NCBI GenBank assembly: GCA_030267565.1
Contig: BRXU01000016.1
Span: forward strand, 312,501 to 376,500
Direction of reading: 5' to 3'
Source of the DNA: Pleodorina starrii
Taxonomy: Eukaryota; Chlorophyta; Chlorophyceae; Chlamydomonadales; Volvocaceae
Length of the DNA: 64,000 nucleotides
The translations under genes were made by a program, and so were the position numbers. Numbering within the stretch: the stretch's first letter is position 1; the number at the start of each line of letters is the position of its first letter. Shown in pieces: positions 44,357 through 56,011 of the stretch. The notes beneath the pieces are model-generated. The model did no database searches, was not told where the DNA came from, and saw only the letters and a program-made list of their open reading frames with translations.

Positions 44357-47300
44357 ATGCAACGCCATCCTCGCTCCCAGACCCGGCGAGATCCAGCGTC
44401 TTTAACGCTTGGAATTCTGGTGACTATAGCAGCATTGACCTTTTGTCCCGGTGCGGTACTTGGCGCTACTGCATCCGCCGGCACGTTAAGCGGCAGTAGC
44501 AGCAGCACAGCGGACCCTCCCAGGGGCGTCGCCAAGCCTGGGCTTCGCGACGGCTCAGGCGCGGGTGCGATAGCCACCACCATAACTGCGGATGCCACCG
44601 GAGCTGAGCGTCGCCTGCTCTCCTTGGAGGCTGGCAGCGGCGCGTCGTCGATTGCCGTACGGCTAGTGGTCGTCAACGACATCGCCGGCCACTTCGAGGT
44701 CCTGGCCGGCGTGCTCACCCGACTCCATGCCATCCAGCGACAGCAGCAGCAGCAGATTACACAAGCACCGGGGCCCCTGCTCGCATCCATGCCCCGGGTG
44801 ATCTACACAGGCAACGCGCGTGCACCCGTGGAGAACGGCCTGCACGACTGGCTCGGTCGGGACGTGGTGGGGGCCTTCGCCTGGCACCCGCTCAACCCCT
44901 CGGTCTCCGGCATAGACGTGACACTGGCGCATCCGCCCCCACCGCCTCCCGGCCCCGGGTGGCGCACGCCCGCGGATGTGGTCATCTGCGTGTCAGCGGA
45001 GCTGGCACCCAAGGTGGGGTGGGCAACACCGGCGGGATGTGGCTGGCAAGTTGGGGCTGGCAAAATGAAAAGGCCGTGTGGGTGGGGCTAGGAAACCCTA
45101 GATGCGGCTAGGAAGGCTGCGGCACGATGTCCTGGCGGGTGGGTGGCTGGGTGCGGGTCCCGGCGTCTGTCCACCCGGGCCTGGCATGGAGCCCCCACTC
45201 GGGCGGCGCTCGGCCACAACACACACGCCCGGCCAGCGCAGCTTCTTCCCGCCAGGCGCTGAGTGGCGCCCGACTACCCCGCTGCCTCCGCGCCCTTCCG
45301 AGTCCCCGCTGCACCTCGCCGCCCCCTCATCCATGCCGCACCCCGCCCCCTCATCCACCCCCCGCTACGGTACCTCTTCTACCCCTCCCGCTGCGCTCAC
45401 TTCCGTAAAAAACCCTAAAACCCTAAGCCCAACCCCGCCACCCATCCGCCTGATCCGCGGCAGGTCTGCAAGGCCGTGTTGTCCGCTGTTGAGCCCCGGC
45501 TGCTGCTGGTGGTGGTGCACCGGGCCGACACGCACACACCCAACGCCCGCTTCCTGCGCCTGCACCCCGCCTTCAAACTCATGGCGCTGTCGCCGCATGT
45601 CGCCAACCTCAGCAGGTGGGCCGCCTCGTGGCGCTTGCCGCCGCCCGCTGCGGCACCGGCTGCACCGGCAGCAGCACCGGACAACAGCCCGTGCGAATCG
45701 CGCGCCGGCTGGCACAGCGTCGCGGTCGTTTCAAGACATTGGCACCCTCCACCCCCGCCCCACACACAAACCTGCCCTGCCGCGCACGGCCGCGCGCGCC
45801 TCGTTCCCTTCCCTCCCTCCTATCCCATCCGCCATACGCAACTGCGGCTCGCTCCGTTCGCCCGGGAGTCGCCTCAGTCGGCCTCTGCGCCGCTTTTCTC
45901 TCTCCCTATCCGCCATCCGCCCCTCACGCGCCTTCACACGCCCTCACGCACAGCCACATTCTGCGGCGCCCCGTGGACTGGTCCATGCCCCTGGCGCCCT
46001 TCACGCCGCGGAAGCCCTGTCAGATGAAGAAGTGCCTCCGGGGGTTCAGCATACAGGTGGGGCCGCCAGACAGACAGACGATGGGGGGTGGGGGGGTGGG
46101 GATGTCGCATGTCTTGTGGGCGCGCGAACACGGGTTGCACCCCACCCCACTTCACCTCACCCCCCCTCAACTCAGCCCACTGGTCTTTTCCTGCATTTCG
46201 CGCCTCCCCCTTCGCTTCCCTCCGTTGTCACTCCTCTGCCCTGGGGCTCCCCCGTCCTGCTGCTGCCTTGCCCCCTCCCGCTCCCGCTCGCGCACCCGTT
46301 GCAGGGCGCCCTGCGGCGTTTCAAGAGCAAGCACGGCAACGGCTTCACGCGCGACTACAGCGGGCTGTGGCGGCGGTTGCTGCAGCTGCGGGCCACTGGC
46401 CAGGCGGTGCCGGCGGTGGTGGTGGTGGGCAAGGGGCTCCGAGAGGATCTGCTGCTGCCGCCCGAGCTGGAGGACAGGGTTGGGTTCCACCCCTACCTCA
46501 AGTACCCGGTGGGTGGGGGGGATGAGTGGGTCGGGGGGTGGGTGGGCCGGTAGGCGGGAAAAAACGCCGGTAATGGGAGTTGGGGTTTTGCGCCGCGATA
46601 GGGTGTGGGAATGTGGGGCTGGGGAAGATGGCGCGCTGCGGTGGGCTCTCCCCGGGCTCTCCGCAAGCGCAGGGCTCGTCCCGGACCTTGGGCGCTTGGG
46701 CTGTCCTGCGAGGAACCACCGACCGCACCCAACGGGTGCGGTCCTTCCTTACTGACCCAACCGACCGGGCGCGGTCCTCCCCTGTTGATCCCACCCCACC
46801 CCACCCCACCCCGCCCCCACACCCCCCCCCCGCAAAGGACTTTTGGTCTCTCATCCACCACAGCTACGCGCTGGTCCCCGCCTTTGGCATGCCGGTCTAC
46901 TACGAGAGCCGCATCAGCTCCACCATCCTGGCATCACTGGCCACATGCGTGCCGGTCATTGCGGAGCGGCGCCTGCTGGACACATACACATTCCTGGAGT
47001 GAGTGGAGCCTGGAGGGGGGAATGCGCTGCGGGGATTATCCACGGTTAGGCCGGAGCCCGTGGGGGGGATGCGCTGCGGCGCGCGGTCAAGTGTCGGTTC
47101 GTCTGCCCCCCTCTCCGGCTGCCCCCTCTCCTGCCCCGCCCCTCCGCCCCTCGCGTCCTGGGCTGTGCCGGGCTGTGCTCTCCATCTGGCCGAACTTTCC
47201 GCCTGAAGCCGCTTCCCTGCCTCTCTCTCCGCCCGCGTCCCGTGACGCAACCGTCAAGACACCGTGACTGACAAAACCCGCCGCTGACATCCCAACGCCC

Positions 47301-47554
47301 CTCCCCCGGTGTTGACGCCCCGCCCCGCCAGCGAGCGCCACGTGTTCTTGCGGCAGCCGGGTGAGGACGAGGCGGCGGCCATGGTGCGGATCATGGGGCT
47401 GCCGGAGGAGCAGCTCTTTGCGCGCCGCGATGCGCTGTGTGCGCTGCAGGCGGAGATGAACGCGCGAGCCGAGGGGATGCTGGGTGGCTATCTGAGGGCG
47501 GCGCTGGAGATGGGGAGCCAGGGCGCGGCGGGGCGGCGTAGTAGGGGCGGCTGA
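44357..47554 (+). CDS. putative secretory-pathway glycosyltransferase-like protein
   Basis: Exons 44357-45013, 45464-45615, 45954-46056, 46305-46508, 46838-46998, 47332-47554 give 499 aa with consistent phases. An N-terminal hydrophobic stretch after basic residues (SLTLGILVTIAALTFCPGAV) is a signal peptide or signal anchor, placing the protein in the ER/Golgi or outside. Then come strands such as VVVNDIAGHFEVLAGVL and LLLVVVHRADTH. The C-terminal half reads FWSLIHHSYALVPAF, YYESRISSTILASLAT and CVPVIAERRLLDTY. That last block has the layout of the donor-binding lobe of GT-B glycosyltransferases, in which a small-residue S-S-T helix precedes a V-P-V-I strand. The family call is an inference from this pattern; donor and acceptor are unknown. 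The Ser-rich and Gln-rich linkers are typical of algal proteins. Confidence 0.62.
45413..45427. repeat. telomere-like CCCTAAAACCCTAA
   Basis: One and a half CCCTAAAA units (the Chlamydomonas-type telomere sequence) in intron 1 of the glycosyltransferase-like gene. A similar CCCTAAACCC sits near 14430 in the NAA40 gene. Confidence 0.5.
46721..46743. other. 10-bp perfect hairpin in intron 4
   Basis: GACCGCACCC and GGGTGCGGTC separated by AAC, in the glycosyltransferase-like gene. Confidence 0.7.
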
Positions 47555-49376
47555 AGGCGTGTGTGGCTGTAAGGTTGGCGGGATGGGGGAAGTGTGTGCG
47601 TGACGTGCGCGCCGGAGGGAGCAAAGGGAGAGGACCGGCGACTTTTGTGAGCCGCCTCAGGGACATCAAGATTTGAGGGGGCCTTCTGCTTGGGGGCCAG
47701 AGCGGCTGAGTTGGATGTGGTGATGATCTGGGCCTGCTTTGACGAAATGCGCGTGTTTTGTTTTAGGTGTGCGCTGCACGTGTAAAGACAAGCTCGGCAC
47801 GCACGGTGCGCTGCCCACATGGGCCTCATGGGTTTTGAGGGTCGAAGCCCATGTGGACGGAGGCGGCCACTGCGCGTGTTGCCCTCGATTGGGTTCCGGC
47901 GTAGCGCAGCCAGCGCAGCGGCTTACCGCAGTCCGGCTACTGCTGCTGCAAGGGTCTGGGGCCACCCGCGCCAGTGCGCTGCTGCCAGTTAGGTCTCGAC
48001 CGTCGCATCGCCGTTGACGGACTGACTGTGCGACGGCCGCGGCCAGGGAGGGCACGGGTTCGAGCCCACTAATGAGAATCCCCAGCGGCCTCGCTCATTG
48101 TAGCGATGTCCCGCAGCCTTTTGCGCGAGACACACTGAGCGGTACGAGTTCGAGAACGTCGCGCCAGCCGTTGCCAGCTGGCCGTCCCACTGCAGCGGAA
48201 TGCGGCCAGGGCCAAGGAAGGCACAACTTCTTATTTTAGAGGTAGCCACGCGAACGCTAAAATTGGGTTTGAAGGAGCGCAGAGCCGGCGCAGACTGTTC
48301 TCAGATTAGTAGTTGGGTTGGTTGCTCAGGTGAACCAGTTTGGGAGGGTCGTCCGTACTGCGGCTGGTTCCGGAGCGGTGGTTTCTGCAGGCGACAGACG
48401 GTTTGCCGGTAGAGCAGCGCGGTGCCTTCCTCTGCTGCTGCCGCGCTGTTGAGGTATTAGCTGGAACTTGATACGAGCAGGCGGGCCTTAAGTTGGCGCC
48501 TAGGGAGGCAGTTCGGGGGGTGCGTTTATCGACCCCAGTCGGCTCTGTTCGTTTGCTTTTATTTTCCCGCCCACCCTCCCCTTTACCTTGGACATCGGGC
48601 GTTTCGCGCGTTGGACAGCACGGGTTTGTTCTAGGGCTAAGGCATCGCTCGAGTGGTTTGTGTGTTGACCTTTTCAGTATCGCCGGGGGGTGTCTGCCTG
48701 GTGTGTGTTGCCGGGTGGCTACCGGGCAGACCTTAAGGCACCCGTGGTCACGGGCGCAGGCTTGGCGCGAGTCACGTGACGACGGGGCCACCCAAGCCCC
48801 ATTTCCACGTTCACTCTCCGGCAAGTGTTGGTTTCTTGACGTTAGTGTGGGTTCAGACAGAGTCCCGTTGTTGTGCGGAGTTGGCAATCCCGTATCGGCT
48901 CTGACAGTTAGATTTGTACTGACCATTGACTGTTTAAACCCGCCCCTAGAAGGGGCCCCGCACGCGCTTTGGGCATTGTTCCCAAGACGGTCTCCGTACG
49001 GCGAACGCTTTCTCAAACAGGCCAGACAGAGCGAGTCATCCAGACAGGAACGAGCGAATGCGAGCGGAATAGCTCGGAAATGCGTGGCAACCGAAGTGCA
49101 GAAAGAGTTGCACGGACAACCTCCGCTCCTGAGCTGCCAAGTTCGTTTGATAGCGACGGTCAGCGCAGGGGGCAACTGCCGTATTGTGCGTTGACAGTTT
49201 GCTACTTTGCTTTCGGAGCCCGTTCCGTTGCTGTACGTTGACGGTTTGCTAACTGCCGTTGACGCACAGAAAATTCAGATTTTACTACACAAAACAATAT
49301 ATTCTGTGCAACAGTTTTTGAAGTGTTTTCTTTGGGAATTGCTTTATCGTTCTCAGCACGTACATTTGCTGTCATT
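47555..49376. other. intergenic region upstream of TRM1
   Basis: Contains the 3' UTR of the glycosyltransferase-like gene. From 48.3 to 49.2 kb long frames are open on both strands (289 and 233 codons), but neither has a recognisable domain and they overlap head-on, so at most one is real. Just before TRM1 the motif TTGACRGTTTGCTA occurs twice (49192-49205 and 49238-49251) with a related TTGACG nearby. Confidence 0.35.
47781..47785 (+). terminator. TGTAA polyadenylation signal, glycosyltransferase-like gene
   Basis: TGTAA 227 bp after the stop; an earlier TGTAA at 47568 is only 14 bp past the stop and less likely. Confidence 0.45.
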
Positions 49377-52300
49377 ATGAGTGACGCCGCCGACAAGTGA
49401 GTGCTGCAAAGTAATACAGCCTCAAATAAATGTATTACAGTATGTAACTTACGATGCATCTAGATTACCACTGCTGGCTGCTGTCGAGACGACTGGTGCT
49501 GACTGCTTGGGCGGCGCTGCAGCGCCACTCCCACGCCGGCATTCCGCATCACGCTTCTACTTCTTTCTATGACGGAGTGCTGCTTTCGTCGCGCCTGCAC
49601 TATCGTAGGGGAGGCCCGTCCGAGCCGGTTGCAGCGAGCGATGCCGCACCCGCGGCCGCCGCGGCGAACACGGCGCCCGCCAAGCCAGAAATCCCTGAAG
49701 GCTACAAAATCCTGAAGGAAGGCAAGGCGAGCATCCTGCAAAAGGGCAACGAGGTCTTTTACAACGAGGCGCAGGTGGGTGGTTACCGCACCGACCGGGA
49801 AGCTGGACCCTTGACTGCCGGTCAACTCAAACGTCAAGCTCCCAGATGACACCCTTACCTCGCACCAAGCAGTGTGGTGGGGCTGGCCACACACCCTGCA
49901 ACACACCTTGCACCGCCTCGGCCTCGTCCCCTCTTGTGCTCTCTCCCTCTCGTCCCCTCGCCCCCACCTCCTCTCTCTCGCCCCTGCCCCCCCTCCACAC
50001 ACACACACCAGGTCACCAATCGCGACCTGTCCGTGGCCGCACTGCGCATCTTCCTGCGCCGCCGGCAGCAGGAGATCGAGTCGGGGGTACTCAAGAAGGG
50101 CCGTAAGGAGGTGCGTGCGTGCGTGTGCGCCTCCTCTGCCTCCTCCTCCTCCTCCCGCTGATCGTCCTCCTCGTAAGAGAGGGAGAGAGAGAGCGGAGAG
50201 AGAGAGAGACCTCCTCGTTGAGTGTATCACCCCTTCGGCCCGACGTCCAGCTGTCGCTCCTCTCCCGCCCCTCCCGCCCCTCCTCTTTTACACTCGCTGT
50301 GCCCCCGACTGCTCAACCCCGTCGCTGCGCAGAAGGGTGGCGGTGGCGGTGGCGGCTCCGACGGCCGCCCCCGCGGTCCCCGACTGCTCGAGGGGCTGGC
50401 GGCCAGCGGCCTGAGGTCCATCCGCTACGCCCTCGAGGTACGTCCATCGTACATATAATGACCGTATTCTGATGCGTGTCGCGGCATCCGCGTGGGAATG
50501 CAATCCCCTGCCCCCACCCACCCACATACACACAACACACCCACCCACATACAAACACGAAACACACACACATAGACTCACCAACGCACGCTTACACCAC
50601 TCGATGCCCAAAATTTACAAAACGCGCAAAGAGGAAACCATGGCAAGCGCGCATAGAGGAGACCATGGTGCAAAGATCCCCCCCCCTCACGGGTATACGG
50701 TGTACGACACAGGTTCCGGAGCTGGGTCGCATTGACGCCAACGACCTGGACAAGGACGCTGTGTCGGCCATGTCTCGCAATGTGGCGCTCAACGGGGGGG
50801 ATGCGGCCGTGAAGATCCGGGTGCTGTGCAGCGATGCGCGACTGACCATGTTGCAGAACCCGGGGGTGAGTGGCTGGCTGGGGGGGTGGCTGGGGGGGTG
50901 GCTGGGTGGCTGGGGGGGTGGCTGGGTGGCTGGGGGGGTGGCTGGGTGGCTGGGGGGGTGGCTGGGTGAGTGGGTGCAGAACCGGGGGACCTGCCTGCCG
51001 GCCTTCCTGCCGGGGACATAGCTGCCGGGGCCCTACCTACCTGCCTACCTACCTACCTGCCTACCTACCTGCCTACCTACCTGCCTACCTACAACAGCAG
51101 CGGTGGAAGGTGGGGAGGGTGGGGAGGCTAGGTGGGGCCGTTGGTTGGTGTGCGTCTCGTTAATCGCCCTCGCCGCCGGCCGGTGGGTGTACGTCTTCTT
51201 GCAGGCGTACGACGTGGTCGACCTCGATCCGTACGGCACGCCCGCCAACCTGCTGGACAGCGCCGTACAGTCGGTTTCCGATGGCGGGCTGCTGATGGTG
51301 ACGGCCACCGACATGGCCAACCTGTGCGGCAACAACAGTACCGCCTGCTGGGCGAATTACGGCATCTATCCCGTACATCGCTCGTACTGCCATGAGATGG
51401 CGCTGCGCATCGTGCTTGCATGCATCGAGACGCATGCCGCCAGGTGGGGTGCGGGGTGGGTTGCGGTGTGGGTGGATGGGAGGGTGGGTGGGTGGGTGGC
51501 TTGGGGGGTGGGTGGGTGGGTGGGATGGTGAACCCCCTCCTAAGCCTCCCTCCTGCGCCCCCATCTCACCCCTTCCCCTCCCGCCCCGCCTGCAGGTACA
51601 AGCGGCGCATCGTGCCGCTGTTGAGTCTGTCGGTGGACTTTTACGTGCGTCTCTTTGTGCGCGTGTACACCTCCCCCAACGACGTCAAGGACTCGCCCTC
51701 CCGCCTCGCCTACCTGTGGCAGAGCTCAGGATGCGACTCATTCTGGCTGCAGGTGGGGGGGGTGGCTGGGTGCGGAGGGTGGGCAGAGGAGGGTGGGCAG
51801 AGGAGGGTGGGCAGAGGAGGGTGGGCAGAGGAGGGTGGGCAGAGGAGGGTGGGCAGAGGAGGGTGGGCAGAGGAGGGTGGGCAGAGGAGGGTGGGAAGAG
51901 GAGGGCCCAGGTGGGGGCCACCGGACGTGGGCGTCTCGCCTGGCTTCGCTGTCCCTCTGTTCCCCTTGCTTCCATGCCGACCTCCCCTCCGCTTCGGTCG
52001 CCCACGTCCCTCCGCTGCGGTTCTTCCGCTTTTATCGCCCCTCTTCTCATCAGTCATCACCCTCCCACCCTCCCGCCCGCCCCCCCGCCCCCGCGATGTC
52101 GTTTGCGGTCTACGCAGCCGGTGGGTCAGAAGAAGCAGCACAACGGCTCCAGCAAGTTCATGCCCGGCTCGGGCCCCGCGGTGGAGCCCCGCTGCCCCGA
52201 CACCGGCTCGGGATACATCATGGGCGGACCCATCTGGGCGGGACCCATCCACGACGGCGGCTTTGTCAGCGGTGAGGCCCCCGACTGGGGTGCTACTCGG

Positions 52301-54930
52301 CTGGGGCGCTGTGTGAGGGGGCGCGTGCGACGTTGGCCGTTGACCTGCAACGTTTTGGGGGCTGGAGTGGGGGCTGGAGCAGGGGGCTTGAGAGCGGGGC
52401 TTGAGAGCGGGGCTGGAGTGGGGAGTGGCCCCCCTCCTCCTCCTCCTCCACCTCCGCCTCCTCCACCTCCTCGTGGGGAGCGGCCCCCCTGGAGTGGGGT
52501 GCTGCTCCCCCGTCGCAGCCACCTGCTTCCCGGGGGGGCAGGAAGACCCGATTGCACCGGACTCCTTACCCAGGTACCCACCTCACCTCACCTCACCTGC
52601 CAACCATCTTTGGCCTCCTTACCCCTCCTGTTGCGTACGGATTCGTTCCGGCGGTGGATCTGGATCTGGATCTCAGAGCTGCTCAAGGAGGTCGAGACGG
52701 GCGGCACCAACAGCTACGCGCAGGTGAGAGATGGGCGAGGTGTGGTGAAGTGAGATGCGGTGAAGTGAAGTGAACCTCCGTTACCACCGCAGTGTGGGTA
52801 TCGGTGGGGCCCCTGTTGGGAGGGATGGAGAGGGTGGTGGTGGTGGTGGTGGTGGTACATGAACGTACCGGTGCCTGTGTGGATCTGGAGGAGGAGGAGG
52901 AGGAGGCAGGCGGTGAGGGAAGGGAGGCGTGGAGGGAGAGATTCCATCTGGGGGAGAGGAGGAGGAGGAGATGACCACCTGGCGGGGTCCCGGGTTAGGG
53001 GTCTTGTGCTTCTGGTGCCTTGGGCAGGCAAATCGGGGAGCTCTGTGGGGCCGCACCGTGGGTTGGCGGGTTGGAAGGTTGGTTGGGTTCGGTCGGGGAG
53101 TTGGGTGGCCCATCCGTCGGCAACACTGAGGAGGTACATTTTCGTACCTTTCCGTACATTCCCGTACTCCACAGGCCGTCAAGGTCCGGGGCTACCTGCT
53201 GAGCGCGTCGCAGGAGCTGCCCGACGCGCCGCTGTACTACAACCTGCACGACATCTGCAAGATGGTACGACATTGCCGTACGTTCTATTGCACGCAGTGC
53301 CGCGGATGCAGCAGACGTGCCAGGCCCCTAACCCCGTCGCGTTCCATTGCCTTTTGACCATCCCGGCCGTCCCCTGCCGCGCCCTTCACCCCACTCCCAC
53401 ACCCCGCCTTCCTTCCCTCTCCCCACCGCACCCGGCCCCACCCGCCCCGACCCGGTGCAGGTCCGCATCACCCCGCCCAAGTCGGACGTGTTCCGCTCGG
53501 CGCTCGTGCACGCGGGCTACAGGTGTGTGCCCGTGTGTGTAGGGGGGGGGGGGAACGGGCGGGGAGGGGAGGGGGTTGTGCGAGTGGAATGCTGTCAGGC
53601 TGCAAGCTTACATGCCTCTTAACATCTCTCTCTCCCTCCCTCTTATGTCACCGGCGCCCCTCTCCCCCAACCGGGGATGCCACCACCACCACCCGACACA
53701 CACCCGCATACGCACATCCTGACCCCCCGCCTGCTCAGGGTATCCGGCAGCCACGCCTGCCCGCTGGCCATCAAGACGGATGCGCCACCGTCGGTTGTGT
53801 GGGATGTGGTGCGGTGCTGGGTGCGGCGCAACGGCGTGTCGGCGGCGGCGGTCAAGGACCCGGACTCCTACTCGGCAAAGCTGCTTGCAAAGGAGGTGAG
53901 GGACGTGTGGGGTGTGTGTGGGGGGGTTGTGCGTGTGGGACATGTGTATGTGTGCGTGTGTGTGGCGCCACTCCCTAAAAAGGGACGAGCCAGCCCTACC
54001 GGATGCACGAAGGCCCCCCCTGTCCCAACCCTCACCACCTCCCCGCCCTCGCCCCCGCTCCCCACCCTCCCGCAGCCCTCCATCCAGGCCAACTTCTCGG
54101 TGGTTGCCTCCGCCATGGCGCGGACCAAGGAGGACAAGACGCCCCGCTTCGTGCATAACCCGGCCTACTGGGGGCCCAAGGCGCGACACGGCAGGTGCGC
54201 CAGGGGCGGTGATTGTGGGGGTGTGTGAAGGTCGTAAGGGGGACGGAGGGGGGCGTAAGGAGGAACCGCTGTAAAGCAACGGAGGCGAGGGGGCAGGGGA
54301 GGCGGGGGGAATGAGGGCGCATGGAGCGCATGGGTTCGGAAAGCACGTCGCGCGGATTGCAAGGGCAAACAAGTTAAGAGGGCGGCCGGGTGAGGGTCCT
54401 GGCTCCTGTGGCTGCGAAGAGAGAGGGTTTCGGTCGGACTGGGGCTGATGGGGCGAACCGCGTATCGGTGACGGGATCTTCAATATCCAATATCCAATAT
54501 CCAATGTTCCGGTATTGCCCTGATTCGGTATCTGATTTGCAGGCCCGACCAGACTCGGCCGCAGCAGGGGGAGCAGCAAGGGGAGGGTGCGAGCAACGGC
54601 GCAGGCGGGTCCGGTCGAGGAGGGCGAGGAGGCGGCCGGAGGGACAAGGGCCGGGGGAGGGGTGGCCGCGGAGGCGGCGAAGCCGCTCCAGCGGCGGCAG
54701 CGACTGAGGAGCAGCCCGCGCCAGGGCAAGGGGAAGTGCAGGGCGAGGGGCAGCAGCAGCAGCAGGAGGTGGCGGTCGCGGAGAACGGCGGCGGTGTGAA
54801 GAGGCCGGTGGAGGAGGAGGCGGGCGCCGGGGCCGGCGGAGGCGAGGGCGGTTCGGCGGTCGAAGGCGGAGGCGAGGGAGATGGCGGCGAGGGGACGGAG
54901 CGGGAAGCCAAGCGGCAAAAGGCCGAGTGA
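49377..54930 (+). CDS. TRM1: tRNA (guanine-26-N2)-dimethyltransferase
   Basis: Exons 49377-49396, 49609-49774, 50012-50110, 50333-50437, 50713-50865, 51205-51443, 51596-51752, 52118-52271, 52677-52723, 53175-53264, 53461-53522, 53739-53895, 54076-54194, 54543-54930 give 651 aa, all phases consistent. The enzyme uses S-adenosylmethionine to dimethylate G26 of tRNAs. Visible in order: EGKASILQKGNEVFYNEAQ; the conserved VTNRDLSVAALR; the SAM motif ASGLRSIRYA; the acidic strand DANDLDKDAVS; the catalytic DVVDLDPYGTP; MVTATDMANLCGN; the KRRIVPLLSLSVDFYVRLFV core; MGGPIWAGPIHD; ITPPKSDVFRSAL; and HACPLAIKTDAPP. The last exon is an RGG/Gly-Arg-rich and acidic tail ending KRQKAE, plausible as RNA-binding and nuclear-localising. 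The first exon codes only six residues and is supported by a GTGAGT donor and matching phase. Confidence 0.92.
50867..50975. repeat. GGCTGGGGGGGTGGCTGGGT minisatellite
   Basis: Starts immediately after the exon 5 donor of TRM1; G-runs every few bases give G-quadruplex potential on the coding strand. Confidence 0.85.
51031..51092. repeat. CTACCTACCTGC repeat in TRM1 intron 5
   Basis: About five 12-bp units. Confidence 0.85.
51781..51906. repeat. 14-bp minisatellite, about nine units
   Basis: Unit GGGCAGAGGAGGGT, nearly perfect, in TRM1 intron 7, about 30 bp after the donor. Confidence 0.9.
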
Positions 54931-54977
54931 AACTGTGGAGGCTGGAGGCTGCGGGGGGAGGGGGGGGGTTTGAAGAG

Positions 54978-54982
54978 TGTAA
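54978..54982 (+). terminator. TGTAA polyadenylation signal, TRM1
   Basis: TGTAA 48 bp after the stop codon. Confidence 0.55.
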
Positions 54983-55305
54983 TGCTGGCGGGGGGGGCCA
55001 GAGGATAGCAGTAGCAGTACATACGGGGAGGGGAGGGCGGACATGGGCCTATGAAGGGAGGGGGAGGGAAGGAGGATTCCGCAGCGCGACGGTGGTTGCG
55101 CTGCATTCGGTTGGGGAGGAGTTGTGAGCGGGTCGTGGCGAATCTTGCGCAACTCAAGTGGGAGGAGCCAGCTCGTCAAGGCTGCAGTACGGAGTACGGG
55201 AATGTGGATGCGGTATCGACCGGAACGGAACGGGACGCAGCGGAGAGCGGACTACCGGTATATTGTGGATTCTGTGAGTTGGGGCTTCCGCTTGACGGCT
55301 CCAGG

Positions 55306-55306
<1 letters not shown>

Positions 55307-55337
<31 letters not shown>
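55307..55337. repeat. GT dinucleotide microsatellite
   Basis: About 15 uninterrupted GT units. Confidence 0.9.
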
Positions 55338-55338
<1 letters not shown>

Positions 55339-56011
55339 GGAGGTTGCACGAGCGCGTTTTGTTCGCGTTCACGGACGCTTCTCTGCAGCCAGGCTGAGGC
55401 TGAGGCTGCGTGTATCCGTTCCGTTCCGACATGGCTGGTATTCAGTATTCGGTCAATTCACACGTTCTTCCTTCTTGGTCACTTTCTTCGACCTATCCGT
55501 ATCCATACGGTACCTGGACGGACGGCCACGATCCATTTTGGCGAGTCATGCGGGTCAGGCCTGTCAGTCACCCACCGTACCCACTAACGCCGTCTCTCCG
55601 TCCCTCCGCTGCGGTAGATCTCCTTTCCGATCACCCGACCCATCAACACACTACGGTAGTCGCGGGCGGCTCGCGACCCACGGGTCCGTAGAACGGACTC
55701 CGCCTCCACCTCCCCTCACACACACACACACACTCAACGTTTCCGGGCCAGCTGCAACTCAAGGTACCCAATCTTAGAACCCAATCACTCCTTCGTCCAC
55801 TCAGCCACCCACCCAGCCTCTCATCCCATCCCCTCCGCCCAAACCCAACACTCCCCAACACTCCAATCTCTGACTGCAGCACTACACCGCGCCGCAGCCG
55901 GCCCGCCCCGCAATGTGGGGTTTGCTCTTTGCGCCGCCTCCGGTCCATCGCCGCGGTTTCTCCTTCACCCCTCCCCCGCCCTCCCCCCGGGCCCCCTGCC
56001 TGCTCCCCTCA

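Larger units (their letters stand above)
54931..56011. other. convergent intergenic region, TRM1 and DPM1
   Basis: 3' UTRs of both genes, a GT microsatellite at 55307-55337 and a GACCCACGGGTC half-copy of the dispersed palindrome at 55675-55686. No gene seen. Confidence 0.5.

Noticed and set aside
45413..45427. Telomere-like repeat as a sign of a chromosome end or fusion
   Set aside because: Less than two units, inside an intron; more likely chance or a small repair insertion.
48050..48075. GGGTTCGAGCCC, resembling a tRNA T-arm
   Set aside because: Upstream sequence does not form D or anticodon arms; no tRNA.
51392..52753. 453-codon plus-strand frame spanning TRM1 introns 6-8
   Set aside because: It is kept open only by a 14-bp G-rich minisatellite that lacks stops in all frames; the TRM1 exons are in defined, family-matching pieces.
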